Shown here: positions 1 through 8,157 of the stretch, piece after piece
Layout of the letters: each line of letters begins with the position of its first letter
How positions within the stretch are numbered: position 1 is the first letter of the stretch
Position numbers and translations under genes: made by a program
Notes under the pieces: model-generated
Databases searched by the model: none
Told to the model about the DNA's origin: nothing
Seen by the model: the letters and a program-made list of their open reading frames with translations, nothing else
Source of the DNA: Leptospiraceae bacterium
GTDB lineage: Bacteria > Spirochaetota > Leptospiria > Leptospirales > Leptospiraceae
DNA length: 64,000 nucleotides
Direction of reading: 5' to 3'
Assembly: GCA_024233865.1 (NCBI GenBank)
Contig: JACKPA010000004.1
Coordinates: 124,001-188,000 of the forward strand

Positions 1-61
1 TCTGAAGCGTTTTTTTGTATATACAAGAAAGCGTTTCAGACTTTTATGTTCTCATAATTTT

Positions 62-210
62 GCTAGAGTAACAGGCAAGATGCCTGTTCTACTTAACGTG
101 AGTTCGATATAACATTTTGATTTCATTTAAAGGGCAACCACAGAGGGATTGCCCCTACAAAACCTATGGTATTTTTGGGCGTAGGGGTAAACCACTGTGT
201 TTACCCTTCT
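62..210. repeat. Intergenic palindromic repeats downstream of the CoA-transferase gene
   Basis: Three short inverted repeats stand side by side in the first 250 bases, where no gene is visible: ACAGGCA/TGCCTGT at 71-77 and 81-87, GGGCAA/TTGCCC at 132-137 and 149-154, and GGGTAAA/TTTACCC at 185-191 and 200-206. They look like small dispersed repeat units rather than classical terminators, because no T-run follows. They lie just past the stop codon of the minus-strand CoA-transferase gene and may still form RNA hairpins at its 3' end. A decayed version of the GGGTAAA type seems present around 1521-1590. Confidence 0.55.
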
Positions 211-250
211 TATTTTGATAATATTTTTCCTTACGTCGAACTGACGTTAC

Positions 251-1471
251 TTAATGATGTGGACCACCTATGATTTTTGCGTCATGCAATTTGGCAATTT
301 CTCCCTCACTCATTCCTAACACACCCGATAAAATTTCATCCGTATGCTCACCCAAAACGGCAGCCCTTATAGGCTCTGCTCTCGGATAAGAGCTAAATTC
401 AAAAGGGGTGCCGGGAGTAAGATAAGAACCTATACCAGGTTGCTCTAACATACTAAACATAGGATTGTAAGGAGAACATTCTTGATCTTCTTCCACAACC
501 TCTTTAAAGGTTCTAAATACAGACCAAGTGATATTATTTTTATCAAACACGTCTTTAAAATCACTTACATTTTTACTCAAAAACCACTTTTCCAGAATGG
601 CAGTAATTTCTTCTCTGGCTTGAAAACGATCTCCTTCATTTTTGAAGTTCAAACCTAATCTATTAGCTAGAGCATTGAATTCGTCTGTTAGGCCGGTTAT
701 TTCAGCAATTCCATCCCATTGCCTTCTGGTAAGACCTACGAGCATAATCCTTTTCCCGTCTTTTGTCACAAAATCTTTCCCATAAGCTCCGTACAAATAA
801 TTACCGTATTTGGGACGTTCCACTTTGTTTACCATAACTTCAGAGATATTTCCAAGATTTCCGAGCATGGCAAGAGCGACATCAGTGAGAGATATTTTGA
901 TATGCTGTCCTTCTCCTTTTAGCCTTCGGTTACGTTCTGCTGCCAATATACCCAAAGCCAGCATTTGACCGGTTATGCAATCCCAAGCCGGTAGAACATG
1001 GGAAACAGGCTCTTTGCTTGTTTCATTTCCTGTTACAAAAGGAAATCCCACAGAAGGATTGACCGTATAATCTACAGCCGGTTTGCCGTCACGATGTCCC
1101 AATACCTCGACCATTATCAAATCTTTGCGATGTTTTTTGAGGTTTTCGTAACTCATCCAGCCCCTTACTCTAAGATTGGTTAAAAATATACCAGCATTAT
1201 CTCCTGGTGCACATACCAAACGAGTGACAATCTCTTGTCCCTCCGGTGTATTTACGTTTACGGCAATGGAGCGTTTTCCTTTGTTTAAGCCAGCCCAGAA
1301 TAGGCTTTTATTATCTTTTGTGACAGGCCACCTATGGTAATCAAGACCTCCACCAACTCTATCAAAACGGATTACATCCGCCCCTAACTGTGCTAGGGTC
1401 ATGCCCGCCAAAGGCGCGGCAACAAAAGCCGAACCTTCTACGATTCTCAAGCCCTCAAGAATTCCTGACAT
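251..1471 (-). CDS. mct: Family III CoA-transferase, probable 2-methylfumaryl-CoA (mesaconyl-CoA) isomerase
   Basis: The 406-residue protein has the CaiB/BaiF fold signature. Its first 50 residues (EGSAFVAAPL, then GADVIRF and GGGLDY) match what I remember of the mesaconyl-C1-CoA to C4-CoA transferase of the 3-hydroxypropionate bicycle. The family's nucleophilic Asp is D164 in PAWDCITGQM, the position expected for Mct. Mct moves CoA within one molecule, from the C1 to the C4 carboxyl of mesaconate. The start is supported by AAGGAG about 7 bases upstream. The gene is divergent from methylmalonyl-CoA mutase, which fits a role in C3/C5 CoA-ester metabolism, but no mesaconyl-CoA hydratase or malyl-CoA lyase gene is in the window. 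A CoA-transferase with another substrate remains possible; the superfamily assignment is firm and the substrate is inferred from remembered similarity. Confidence 0.78.
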   Translation of the reverse strand: MSGILEGLRIVEGSAFVAAPLAGMTLAQLGADVIRFDRVGGGLDYHRWPVTKDNKSLFWAGLNKGKRSIAVNVNTPEGQEIVTRLVCAPGDNAGIFLTNLRVRGWMSYENLKKHRKDLIMVEVLGHRDGKPAVDYTVNPSVGFPFVTGNETSKEPVSHVLPAWDCITGQMLALGILAAERNRRLKGEGQHIKISLTDVALAMLGNLGNISEVMVNKVERPKYGNYLYGAYGKDFVTKDGKRIMLVGLTRRQWDGIAEITGLTDEFNALANRLGLNFKNEGDRFQAREEITAILEKWFLSKNVSDFKDVFDKNNITWSVFRTFKEVVEEDQECSPYNPMFSMLEQPGIGSYLTPGTPFEFSSYPRAEPIRAAVLGEHTDEILSGVLGMSEGEIAKLHDAKIIGGPHH

Positions 1472-1896
1472 CCTTTCTCCTTTATCGTACTATGATTTAT
1501 ATGATTTTTACTATTAGAGACAGACCGGATTGCCTCTACTAAAGCCATGTTTTCAGGGCTGCAGGAGTAATCCACTATGTTTACCCTCTAATTTTGGAAT
1601 AAAATTGCTTAAACGAAACTCACATTAATTTTAAATTCGTTAATCACTTCTTCAACAGCATAATATTTGTAAAGTTTTTTTCTTTCAGCGTTTGTCTATC
1701 CGAGAATATAAGAGATATAAATGTTGTAAACAATCAACCTTGCCTCTTTATTTTCATGGATATAACGTTTATTCTTTCCTACTTTTGTACCAGTATTTTC
1801 TGAAGTTTTTGAAATTTTTTTTATTTACTTTAATTTTTATTTAATTTCTATTGGAATTTAAGTTGTTCAACCAGAAACAAATAGGAAATATAAGTC
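1472..1896. other. Divergent intergenic region between mct and mutB
   Basis: These 425 bases hold no convincing gene. The 1521-1590 part resembles a worn copy of the GGGTAAA-type repeat seen at 181-206. The stretch 1790-1870 is very rich in A and T and should contain the mutB promoter, but I see no clear -35/-10 pair that I would defend. Confidence 0.4.
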
Positions 1897-4080
1897 ATGA
1901 GACCAGACTTTACAAAAATAGATTATAAAAAACAAAAACAACAAACTAGCCAAAAAGATTGGGAAAAAGAAACGCTTTCTAAACATGGAGTTTCCAATAT
2001 ACATGATTTGGATTGGAATACACCGGAGCATATCCCGGTCAAACCGGTTTATACGGAAACTGACCTTGAAAATCTTGAGCATTTGAATTATGCTGCAGGA
2101 CTTCCGCCTTTTTTCAGAGGTCCTTACTCCACCATGTATGTTATGAGACCATGGACGATTCGACAATATGCCGGTTTTTCTACAGCAGAAGAATCCAATG
2201 CTTTTTATCGAAGAAACTTGGCTGCCGGTCAAAAAGGTTTGTCAGTAGCTTTTGACCTTGCCACTCATAGAGGTTATGATTCCGATCATGAAAGAGTGGT
2301 GGGAGATGTCGGAAAAGCGGGAGTTGCCATCGACTCTATTCTTGATATGAAGGTTTTGTTTGATCAGATTCCCTTGGATCAAATGTCTGTTTCCATGACT
2401 ATGAACGGAGCAGTTCTTCCGGTAATGGCTTTTTACATTGTAGCAGCAGAAGAGCAAGGTGTAGCCAAGGAGAAACTTGCCGGAACCATTCAAAATGATA
2501 TTTTAAAAGAATTTATGGTTAGGAATACCTATATCTATCCTCCTATTCCTTCCATGAAAATAATCGCAGATATTTTTGCCTATACATCCAAAAACATGCC
2601 CAAATTCAATTCGATCAGTATTTCCGGTTATCACATGCAGGAAGCCGGAGCAACCGCAGATATTGAGCTTGCCTATACATTGGCAGACGGTTTGGAATAT
2701 TTAAGAACTGGTGTTGGTGCTGGTATGGATATAGATTCTTTTGCTCCAAGACTTTCCTTTTTTTGGTCAATTGGTATGAACCACTTTATGGAAATTGCCA
2801 AGATGCGGGCAGCAAGGCTTTTGTGGGCAAAAATTGTAAACCAATTCAAACCCAAAAATTCAAAATCCCTTGCCTTAAGAACTCATTCTCAAACTTCCGG
2901 TTGGAGTCTCACCGAGCAAGATCCGTTTAACAATGTAGCCAGAACTTGTATTGAGGCGCTAACGGCAGCTCTTGGACATACACAGTCTTTGCATACCAAT
3001 GCCCTAGATGAAGCCATTGCCTTGCCAACAGACTTTTCTGCACGAATTGCCCGAAATACGCAAATTTACATCCAAGAAGAAACCAATATTTGTAAGGTCG
3101 TTGATCCTTGGGCTGGTTCATACTATGTAGAAGCACTGACAAATGATTTGGTTCATAGAGCCTGGGATTTGATACAGGAAATCGAAAAGTTAGGTGGTAT
3201 GGCTCGTGCCATAGAAACCGGAGTTCCCAAAATGAGGATCGAGGAAGCGGCAGCTCGCAAGCAAGCACGCATTGATTCGGGAAAGGATGTTATTGTTGGC
3301 GTAAACAAATACAGGTTGGAAAAAGAAGACCCAATTGATATTTTGGATATTGACAACACAGCGGTTCGATTGTCTCAGATAGAAAGATTAAAGAAATTAA
3401 AATCCGAGCGAAACAACGAGGAAGTTCAGGCGATTTTAAGTGCCATTACTAAGTGTGCAGAAACCGGTGAAGGCAACTTATTGGAATTGGCTGTGGATGC
3501 TGCTCGAAAAAGAGCATCTTTAGGAGAAATTTCGGATGCTTGTGAAAAGGTATTCGGGAGATACAAAGCAACCATTCGTTCCATATCCGGAATTTATTCC
3601 TCTGAAATATCAACCAATGAATCATTTCATAAAGCACGAGAGTTGGCAGATACCTTTGCGTTTCAAGAAGGAAGAAGACCTAGAATCATGGTTGCCAAAA
3701 TGGGGCAGGACGGACACGATAGAGGAGCCAAAGTAATCTCAACGAGTTTTGCGGATATGGGTTTTGATGTGGATGTCGGACCATTATTCCAAACACCCAA
3801 AGAAGCAGCAAGACAAGCCGTTGAAAATGACGTTCATATTCTGGGAGTATCCAGTTTGGCTGCCGGTCACAAAACTCTTGTTCCCCAAGTGATCCAGGAG
3901 TTAAAAGCACTAGGAAGAGAAGACATATTGGTAATTGTAGGCGGTGTAATTCCACCTCAAGACTACGAATTTTTATACCAGCAGGGAGTCGCCGGAATTT
4001 TTGGACCTGGAACGGTTATTGCCAAAGCTGCCATTCAGATTTTGGAAATATTGATAGGTAGTGAAGCAACCGCAGCGTAA
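1897..4080 (+). CDS. mutB: Methylmalonyl-CoA mutase, large (catalytic) subunit
   Basis: This 727-residue enzyme interconverts (R)-methylmalonyl-CoA and succinyl-CoA using adenosylcobalamin. Residues 1-560 form the substrate-binding TIM barrel (for example RGPYSTMY and MTMNGAVLP), and the C-terminal 130 residues form the cobalamin-binding domain with the base-off motif D605-x-H607-x-x-G610. The later glycine-rich GVSSLAAGHKT and GGVIPPQDY segments also fit. Length is normal for the alpha subunit. A weak AGGAAA lies 10 bases before the ATG. The non-catalytic partner is not adjacent but at 41563-43566 on the other strand, which is unusual, since mutA and mutB are commonly neighbours. Confidence 0.96.
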   Translation: MRPDFTKIDYKKQKQQTSQKDWEKETLSKHGVSNIHDLDWNTPEHIPVKPVYTETDLENLEHLNYAAGLPPFFRGPYSTMYVMRPWTIRQYAGFSTAEESNAFYRRNLAAGQKGLSVAFDLATHRGYDSDHERVVGDVGKAGVAIDSILDMKVLFDQIPLDQMSVSMTMNGAVLPVMAFYIVAAEEQGVAKEKLAGTIQNDILKEFMVRNTYIYPPIPSMKIIADIFAYTSKNMPKFNSISISGYHMQEAGATADIELAYTLADGLEYLRTGVGAGMDIDSFAPRLSFFWSIGMNHFMEIAKMRAARLLWAKIVNQFKPKNSKSLALRTHSQTSGWSLTEQDPFNNVARTCIEALTAALGHTQSLHTNALDEAIALPTDFSARIARNTQIYIQEETNICKVVDPWAGSYYVEALTNDLVHRAWDLIQEIEKLGGMARAIETGVPKMRIEEAAARKQARIDSGKDVIVGVNKYRLEKEDPIDILDIDNTAVRLSQIERLKKLKSERNNEEVQAILSAITKCAETGEGNLLELAVDAARKRASLGEISDACEKVFGRYKATIRSISGIYSSEISTNESFHKARELADTFAFQEGRRPRIMVAKMGQDGHDRGAKVISTSFADMGFDVDVGPLFQTPKEAARQAVENDVHILGVSSLAAGHKTLVPQVIQELKALGREDILVIVGGVIPPQDYEFLYQQGVAGIFGPGTVIAKAAIQILEILIGSEATAA

Positions 4081-4083
4081 CAT

Positions 4084-4119
4084 TTTACGGACATTTCGGC
4101 TACGTTCAATGTCCGTAAA
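4084..4119. terminator. Perfect inverted repeat after mutB
   Basis: TTTACGGACAT (4084-4094) is the exact reverse complement of ATGTCCGTAAA (4109-4119), with a 14-base loop containing CGGCTACGTTC. There is no T-run after it. The same core (GACATTTCGNCTACG..CAATGTC) returns at 22701-22725 and, diverged, at 41165-41191, so this is a member of a dispersed repeat family that may also act as a 3' hairpin for mutB. Confidence 0.6.
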
Positions 4120-4186
4120 CCCCGAATCGAAAGTGGTTTTAAACGCCTTACGATTACAAAAAATGAGTTGACAAGTTTCTAAATCT

Positions 4187-4216
4187 TTGTTTTTTTAGAT
4201 TAGATTCAATTATAAT
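4187..4216 (+). promoter_or_regulatory. Candidate sigma-70-type promoter of htpG
   Basis: A perfect TATAAT at 4211-4216 is preceded, 18 bases upstream, by TTGTTT at 4187-4192, which matches four of six bases of the -35 consensus. The htpG ATG is at 4300, giving a leader of roughly 75 bases. No CIRCE operator was found here. Confidence 0.4.
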
Positions 4217-4299
4217 TAGACCATGGTTAGAAAACGAAATCTAAAGACTTGAATTTGTTGTGCATGTATATTTAAAAAAATTGTTAAGGAGGAAAAATT

Positions 4300-6126
4300 A
4301 TGAGCCATGAAACAGGTAAAATTTCTGTCCAAACGGAAAATATATTCCCAATCATAAAAAAATGGCTATATTCAGAGAAGGATATATTTCTACGGGAACT
4401 CGTCTCTAACGGTGTGGATGCAATTTCCAAACTAAAAAAGATTTCTCTTTCAGAGGAGTTTGAAGGTGGGACAGATTACCAAGTCAAGGTAACGTTTGAT
4501 AAAGACAACAGAACTCTCTCTATCGAAGATAACGGTGTGGGAATGACCGTAGATGAAGTCAAAAAGTACATCAACCAAATAGCTTTTAGCAGTGCGTCCG
4601 ACTTCATCCAAAAATATGAAAAAGACACAGCTCACGCTGGAATTATTGGTCACTTTGGACTTGGCTTTTATTCATCTTTTATGGTTTCAACCAAAGTGGT
4701 AATTGAAACAAAATCTTATCAAAAAGGTTCCACCGCAATCAAATGGGAAAGTGAAACAGGAATGGACTATAACATCACCGAATGTGATAGGGCTGATAGA
4801 GGAACTAAAATCACACTTACCATGAATAGCGATTCCGGCGAATACCTTGATAAATGGAAATTGAAAGAGCTCGTAAAGAAATACTGTGACTTCTTGCCAA
4901 TTCCCATTTTTGTAGACGGGGAGGCTGCCAATAAACAAAAACCATTATGGGCGGATCAACCTTCGGCAGTAAAAGAAGAAGACTATAAAGAATTTTATAG
5001 CTATATATTTCCATTTTCGGGGGACCCTGTTTTTTGGGTTCATTTGAACGTGGATTATCCCTTTAGATTGCAGGGAATTCTATATTTTCCAAAGTTAAAA
5101 CACGAGTTAGACGCTTCCAAAAATGGTATCAAACTCTTTTGCAACCAAGTTTTTGTAAGCGAGGAAGCGAACGACCTAGTTCCTCAATTCCTAACGGTCT
5201 TGAAAGGGACAATTGACATTCCCGATCTTCCACTGAACGTTTCTAGGTCTTATTTGCAGCAAGACCCTCTAATAAAAAAGATATCATCTCATATCATCAA
5301 AAAGATCAGTGATAGATTGTCAGATGATTTCAAAAAAGACAGAACTGCTTTTGAAAAATACTGGGACGATATATCCCTTTTTGTAAAATTTGGTATGATG
5401 AACGATGATAAATTTTACGAAGGAGTAAGTAAAGTCTTATTATTCAAGTCTTCTGATGGCAGTTATAAAACCTTGGAAGAATACTGGGAAAAAAATAAAG
5501 AAAAGAACTCTAATAAAGTGTATTATGCTCCGGAAAGTGAAACAAGTTCCGTTTATATGGACATGTTTAAATCCCAGGGGTTGGAGGCACTTCTTGTTGA
5601 TTCCAAAATTGATTCACACTTTATTCATTTCTTAGAAACAAAGAATCCGGATATGAAGTTCAATCGCTTTGATTCTGATATTGCAGACCAAGTAGTTGAT
5701 AAAGAAGCTAAATCGGAAATAGTGGACCAAGACAACAAAACGGAATCAGACAAAATCATGGATTTGTTCAAGACAGCCATTGGCAAAGACGGACTGGAAA
5801 TAAAAGCAGAAGCTCTAAAATCGGGAGATGTTCCGGCAGTTATCCTTCTACCAGAACACATGAGACGACTTAGTGAAATGAATCTTGGAATGACTCAAGA
5901 TAAATCCATGTTTTTACAAAATCATACCCTGGTTGTCAATACATCATCCAAATTAATCAAAAACGCACTGAGAATGAACTCTGGTGTAAACCCGGAAAAA
6001 GGAAAGTTGATAGCACAATATGTCTATGACTTAGCCCTTATTTCCGCAAAGGTTTTTAATGAAGCGAATCTAGGTTCTTTTATGAGACGATCCAATGAAT
6101 TATTGGAGGATTTAACGTCAGCTTAA
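4300..6126 (+). CDS. htpG: Chaperone HtpG (bacterial Hsp90)
   Basis: The 608-residue protein has the GHKL ATPase domain at its N-terminus (LRELVSNGVDAI, DNGVGMT and GHFGLGFYS nucleotide-binding motifs), the middle domain with NVSRSYLQ near the usual catalytic-loop position, and the C-terminal dimerisation domain. It lacks the eukaryotic MEEVD tail, as expected. HtpG is a cytosolic ATP-dependent chaperone working with DnaK. The start is well supported by AAGGAGG 7 bases before the ATG. One small deviation: the usual SNASDA reads SNGVDA. It appears to be a single-gene transcript, ending at an inverted repeat. Confidence 0.97.
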   Translation: MSHETGKISVQTENIFPIIKKWLYSEKDIFLRELVSNGVDAISKLKKISLSEEFEGGTDYQVKVTFDKDNRTLSIEDNGVGMTVDEVKKYINQIAFSSASDFIQKYEKDTAHAGIIGHFGLGFYSSFMVSTKVVIETKSYQKGSTAIKWESETGMDYNITECDRADRGTKITLTMNSDSGEYLDKWKLKELVKKYCDFLPIPIFVDGEAANKQKPLWADQPSAVKEEDYKEFYSYIFPFSGDPVFWVHLNVDYPFRLQGILYFPKLKHELDASKNGIKLFCNQVFVSEEANDLVPQFLTVLKGTIDIPDLPLNVSRSYLQQDPLIKKISSHIIKKISDRLSDDFKKDRTAFEKYWDDISLFVKFGMMNDDKFYEGVSKVLLFKSSDGSYKTLEEYWEKNKEKNSNKVYYAPESETSSVYMDMFKSQGLEALLVDSKIDSHFIHFLETKNPDMKFNRFDSDIADQVVDKEAKSEIVDQDNKTESDKIMDLFKTAIGKDGLEIKAEALKSGDVPAVILLPEHMRRLSEMNLGMTQDKSMFLQNHTLVVNTSSKLIKNALRMNSGVNPEKGKLIAQYVYDLALISAKVFNEANLGSFMRRSNELLEDLTSA

Positions 6127-6130
6127 GTTA

Positions 6131-6156
6131 TAGGGGCACAAAGCATTGTGCCCCTA
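6131..6156. terminator. Inverted repeat between htpG and cheD
   Basis: TAGGGGCACAA (6131-6141) pairs perfectly with TTGTGCCCCTA (6146-6156) across a 4-base loop, five bases after the htpG stop codon. A T-rich run follows only after 25 bases. It can serve as the htpG terminator hairpin but also resembles the dispersed TAGGG-type repeats such as the one at 54151-54177. Confidence 0.6.
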
Positions 6157-6235
6157 CCTAAAATATTTAAATGAATATGTTTTTTTTCTTGCAAAGATAC
6201 AACCTTTTGAATAGTTTAATTATTAAAAATATATC

Positions 6236-6736
6236 ATGAATAAAGATGCCAAGATAATTAATGTTGGGATAGCTGATATAAAGATAGGAAAGTCCCCTTC
6301 TATCTTAAGAACTACGCTAGGCTCTTGTATCGGGGTGGTGCTATATCATCCTGAACAAAAGATTGGAGCGATTTCTCATATAATGTTAGCAAAAGACCCA
6401 ATTGGCAAAGATAAATTAAAAAATCCGGGCAAGTACGGTGAAACTGCTTTACCCAACTTAATTGAAATGCTTGAAAAAGAAGGTTGCAAATCTGGCTATT
6501 CTGCAAGAATATTTGGTGGTGCATCTATGTTTAAAAATATTACATCAAACTTCCTGCAAAACATAGGTGAAAACAACATAAGCATAGTAAGAGAATTCTT
6601 GAGTGAAAGAAGGATTCCTATCATTGTCGAAGATGTTGGTGGGCATGAAGGGCGCACAATTAGCGTATTTTTAGATGATGGAAGGATACTCCTGAAAAAG
6701 GCAGGAATTGAAAAATACCTATACAGGGTAAAATGA
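6236..6736 (+). CDS. cheD: Chemoreceptor glutamine deamidase CheD
   Basis: The 166-residue protein carries the CheD signature with the catalytic pair C31 (LGSCIGVVLY) and H48 (ISHIML), spaced 17 residues as in characterised CheD proteins, plus KYGETALPNLIEML and ARIFGGASMF. CheD converts glutamines to glutamates on chemoreceptor cytoplasmic domains and often works with CheC. No strong ribosome-binding site precedes the ATG. The stop codon directly abuts the next start (no spacer), so the following HDOD gene is co-transcribed. No cheA, cheW or receptor gene is nearby. Confidence 0.93.
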   Translation: MNKDAKIINVGIADIKIGKSPSILRTTLGSCIGVVLYHPEQKIGAISHIMLAKDPIGKDKLKNPGKYGETALPNLIEMLEKEGCKSGYSARIFGGASMFKNITSNFLQNIGENNISIVREFLSERRIPIIVEDVGGHEGRTISVFLDDGRILLKKAGIEKYLYRVK

Positions 6737-7597
6737 ATGCTCCAAATGAAAGATCAAGTTGACATAGTTCTAAACGATATAAATAAACTACCTCCTATGT
6801 CCAATGTTGTGATTAAGGTCATGACAATGGTACAGGATCCGGCAGTATCAATTCACGACCTTGCAATGGAGATATCTAGAGACCCTGCGATTACGGCTTC
6901 TATATTAAAACTATCCAATTCTGCATATTATAGGGCAAGTAAACCGATTCGAACAGTTCAAGAAGCTCTTATGACTCTTGGTATCAAAGTAGTTAAAGAA
7001 ATTATCATTCTAACCGCTTCTAAAGTGATACTAAATAAAGATTTAAGAGGTTATCAATTAGACGCTGAAGCTATGTGGTTACATTCTCTTGTTGTGGCAG
7101 AGCTTTCCGCAAAAATCGCTCATTCCAAAAAGCTAAATGTAAGTAAAGACCTTGTTTTTACAGCCGGATTACTTCATGATTTGGGCAAGGTAATACTCGC
7201 TCAGTTTTTTCCACAGGTGTTATTTAAAATTAAAACTGAGCTTAAAACGAGTAAGGAAAGTTTTACTGTTGTCGAAAAAAAGTACTTTGGCTATGATCAT
7301 CAAGAAGTGGGCATGAAAACCCTGAAAATGTGGAACTTCCCTGATGAACTAACTGAGGTAGTAGGGCATCACCATGACCCGGAAAATGCTAAAAATTTTC
7401 CTTTACTCACATCTATAGTCCATATTGCCAACACAATTGCGATTATTTCCGGTGTAGGGATTGATATAGGTGGTATTTCACACGATTTATCAGAGTTTGC
7501 CTTGAACATAACGGGTGTTACTGACAAAGATATTGAAGAATATTACCTGACCATTCCCGAGCTTGAAAAAAGTATAAGCGAATTGCAATCCATATAA
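6737..7597 (+). CDS. HDOD-domain signalling protein
   Basis: This 286-residue protein is a single HDOD domain (residues 10-215: LPPMSNVVIKVM, SRDPAITASILKLSNSAYY, and TAGLLHDLGKVIL). HDOD domains resemble HD hydrolases. This one keeps HDLGK and GHHHDP, so part of the metal site may survive, although most HDOD proteins are non-catalytic regulators. It directly follows cheD without a spacer; an alternative Met lies three codons in. The pairing with CheD suggests a role in taxis or associated second-messenger control; the exact role is unknown. Confidence 0.85.
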   Translation: MLQMKDQVDIVLNDINKLPPMSNVVIKVMTMVQDPAVSIHDLAMEISRDPAITASILKLSNSAYYRASKPIRTVQEALMTLGIKVVKEIIILTASKVILNKDLRGYQLDAEAMWLHSLVVAELSAKIAHSKKLNVSKDLVFTAGLLHDLGKVILAQFFPQVLFKIKTELKTSKESFTVVEKKYFGYDHQEVGMKTLKMWNFPDELTEVVGHHHDPENAKNFPLLTSIVHIANTIAIISGVGIDIGGISHDLSEFALNITGVTDKDIEEYYLTIPELEKSISELQSI

Positions 7598-7607
7598 GGT
7601 TAGTTAT

Positions 7608-8144
7608 ATGATTAATATTGCTTTGATTGGTCCACGAGGCGTTGGTAAATCTAAAGTATCACGCAAACTTTCCAAATTAACAGGAATGCCTATTGTATCT
7701 ACGGATATGATTGCTATTTATGAATCCGGTTGTATTCCTATTTCCGAAATTATAAAAAAAGATGGTGGAAATTGGAAAAATTTTCGTAAATTAGAATCTG
7801 CTGTTTTGTTAAAAATATCCAAAGCACAAAATATAATTGTAGATTGTGGCGGTGGAATCCTTTTTGATGTGGATGAAAAAGGAAATGAATTTTTTAGCTT
7901 AGAAAAGTTTACTTTGTTAAAGTCATTTTCGCGGATTATCGGACTGTCAAAAAGTAAAAATTATTTAATTAATAAGATTAAGAGTGACCCTTCCCGACCA
8001 ACCTTAAGTTCTATTGAATCTTATGAAAACTTACTGGACCGTAGGCTTCCCTACTACCGATCTTCCTCAGAATACTATATTGATACAAACGATATAAGCA
8101 CAGAAGAAACGGCAGCAGAAATTGTTTCACTTCTAAAGATATGA
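7608..8144 (+). CDS. aroK: Shikimate kinase
   Basis: The 178-residue P-loop kinase has Walker A GPRGVGKS at residues 8-15, the DCGGGI loop, RPTL of the lid region and the C-terminal RLPYYR, all typical of shikimate kinase, which phosphorylates shikimate for chorismate synthesis. It starts 10 bases after the HDOD gene, so it is probably the third gene of the cheD transcript, an odd functional mix. It ends only 13 bases from the convergent CNB gene. Gluconate kinase-like enzymes are less likely given GGGI and RPTL. Confidence 0.88.
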   Translation: MINIALIGPRGVGKSKVSRKLSKLTGMPIVSTDMIAIYESGCIPISEIIKKDGGNWKNFRKLESAVLLKISKAQNIIVDCGGGILFDVDEKGNEFFSLEKFTLLKSFSRIIGLSKSKNYLINKIKSDPSRPTLSSIESYENLLDRRLPYYRSSSEYYIDTNDISTEETAAEIVSLLKI

Positions 8145-8157
8145 GAAATTCATGTTG

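Noticed and set aside
1867..4080. Several 60-120 codon minus-strand open frames inside mutB
   Set aside because: They are antisense to a full-length conserved enzyme, lack ribosome-binding sites and have no recognisable domains.
4081..4299. CIRCE operator upstream of htpG
   Set aside because: No TTAGCACTC-N9-GAGTGCTAA-like element is present; only AT-rich sequence, a repeat hairpin and a possible TATAAT promoter.
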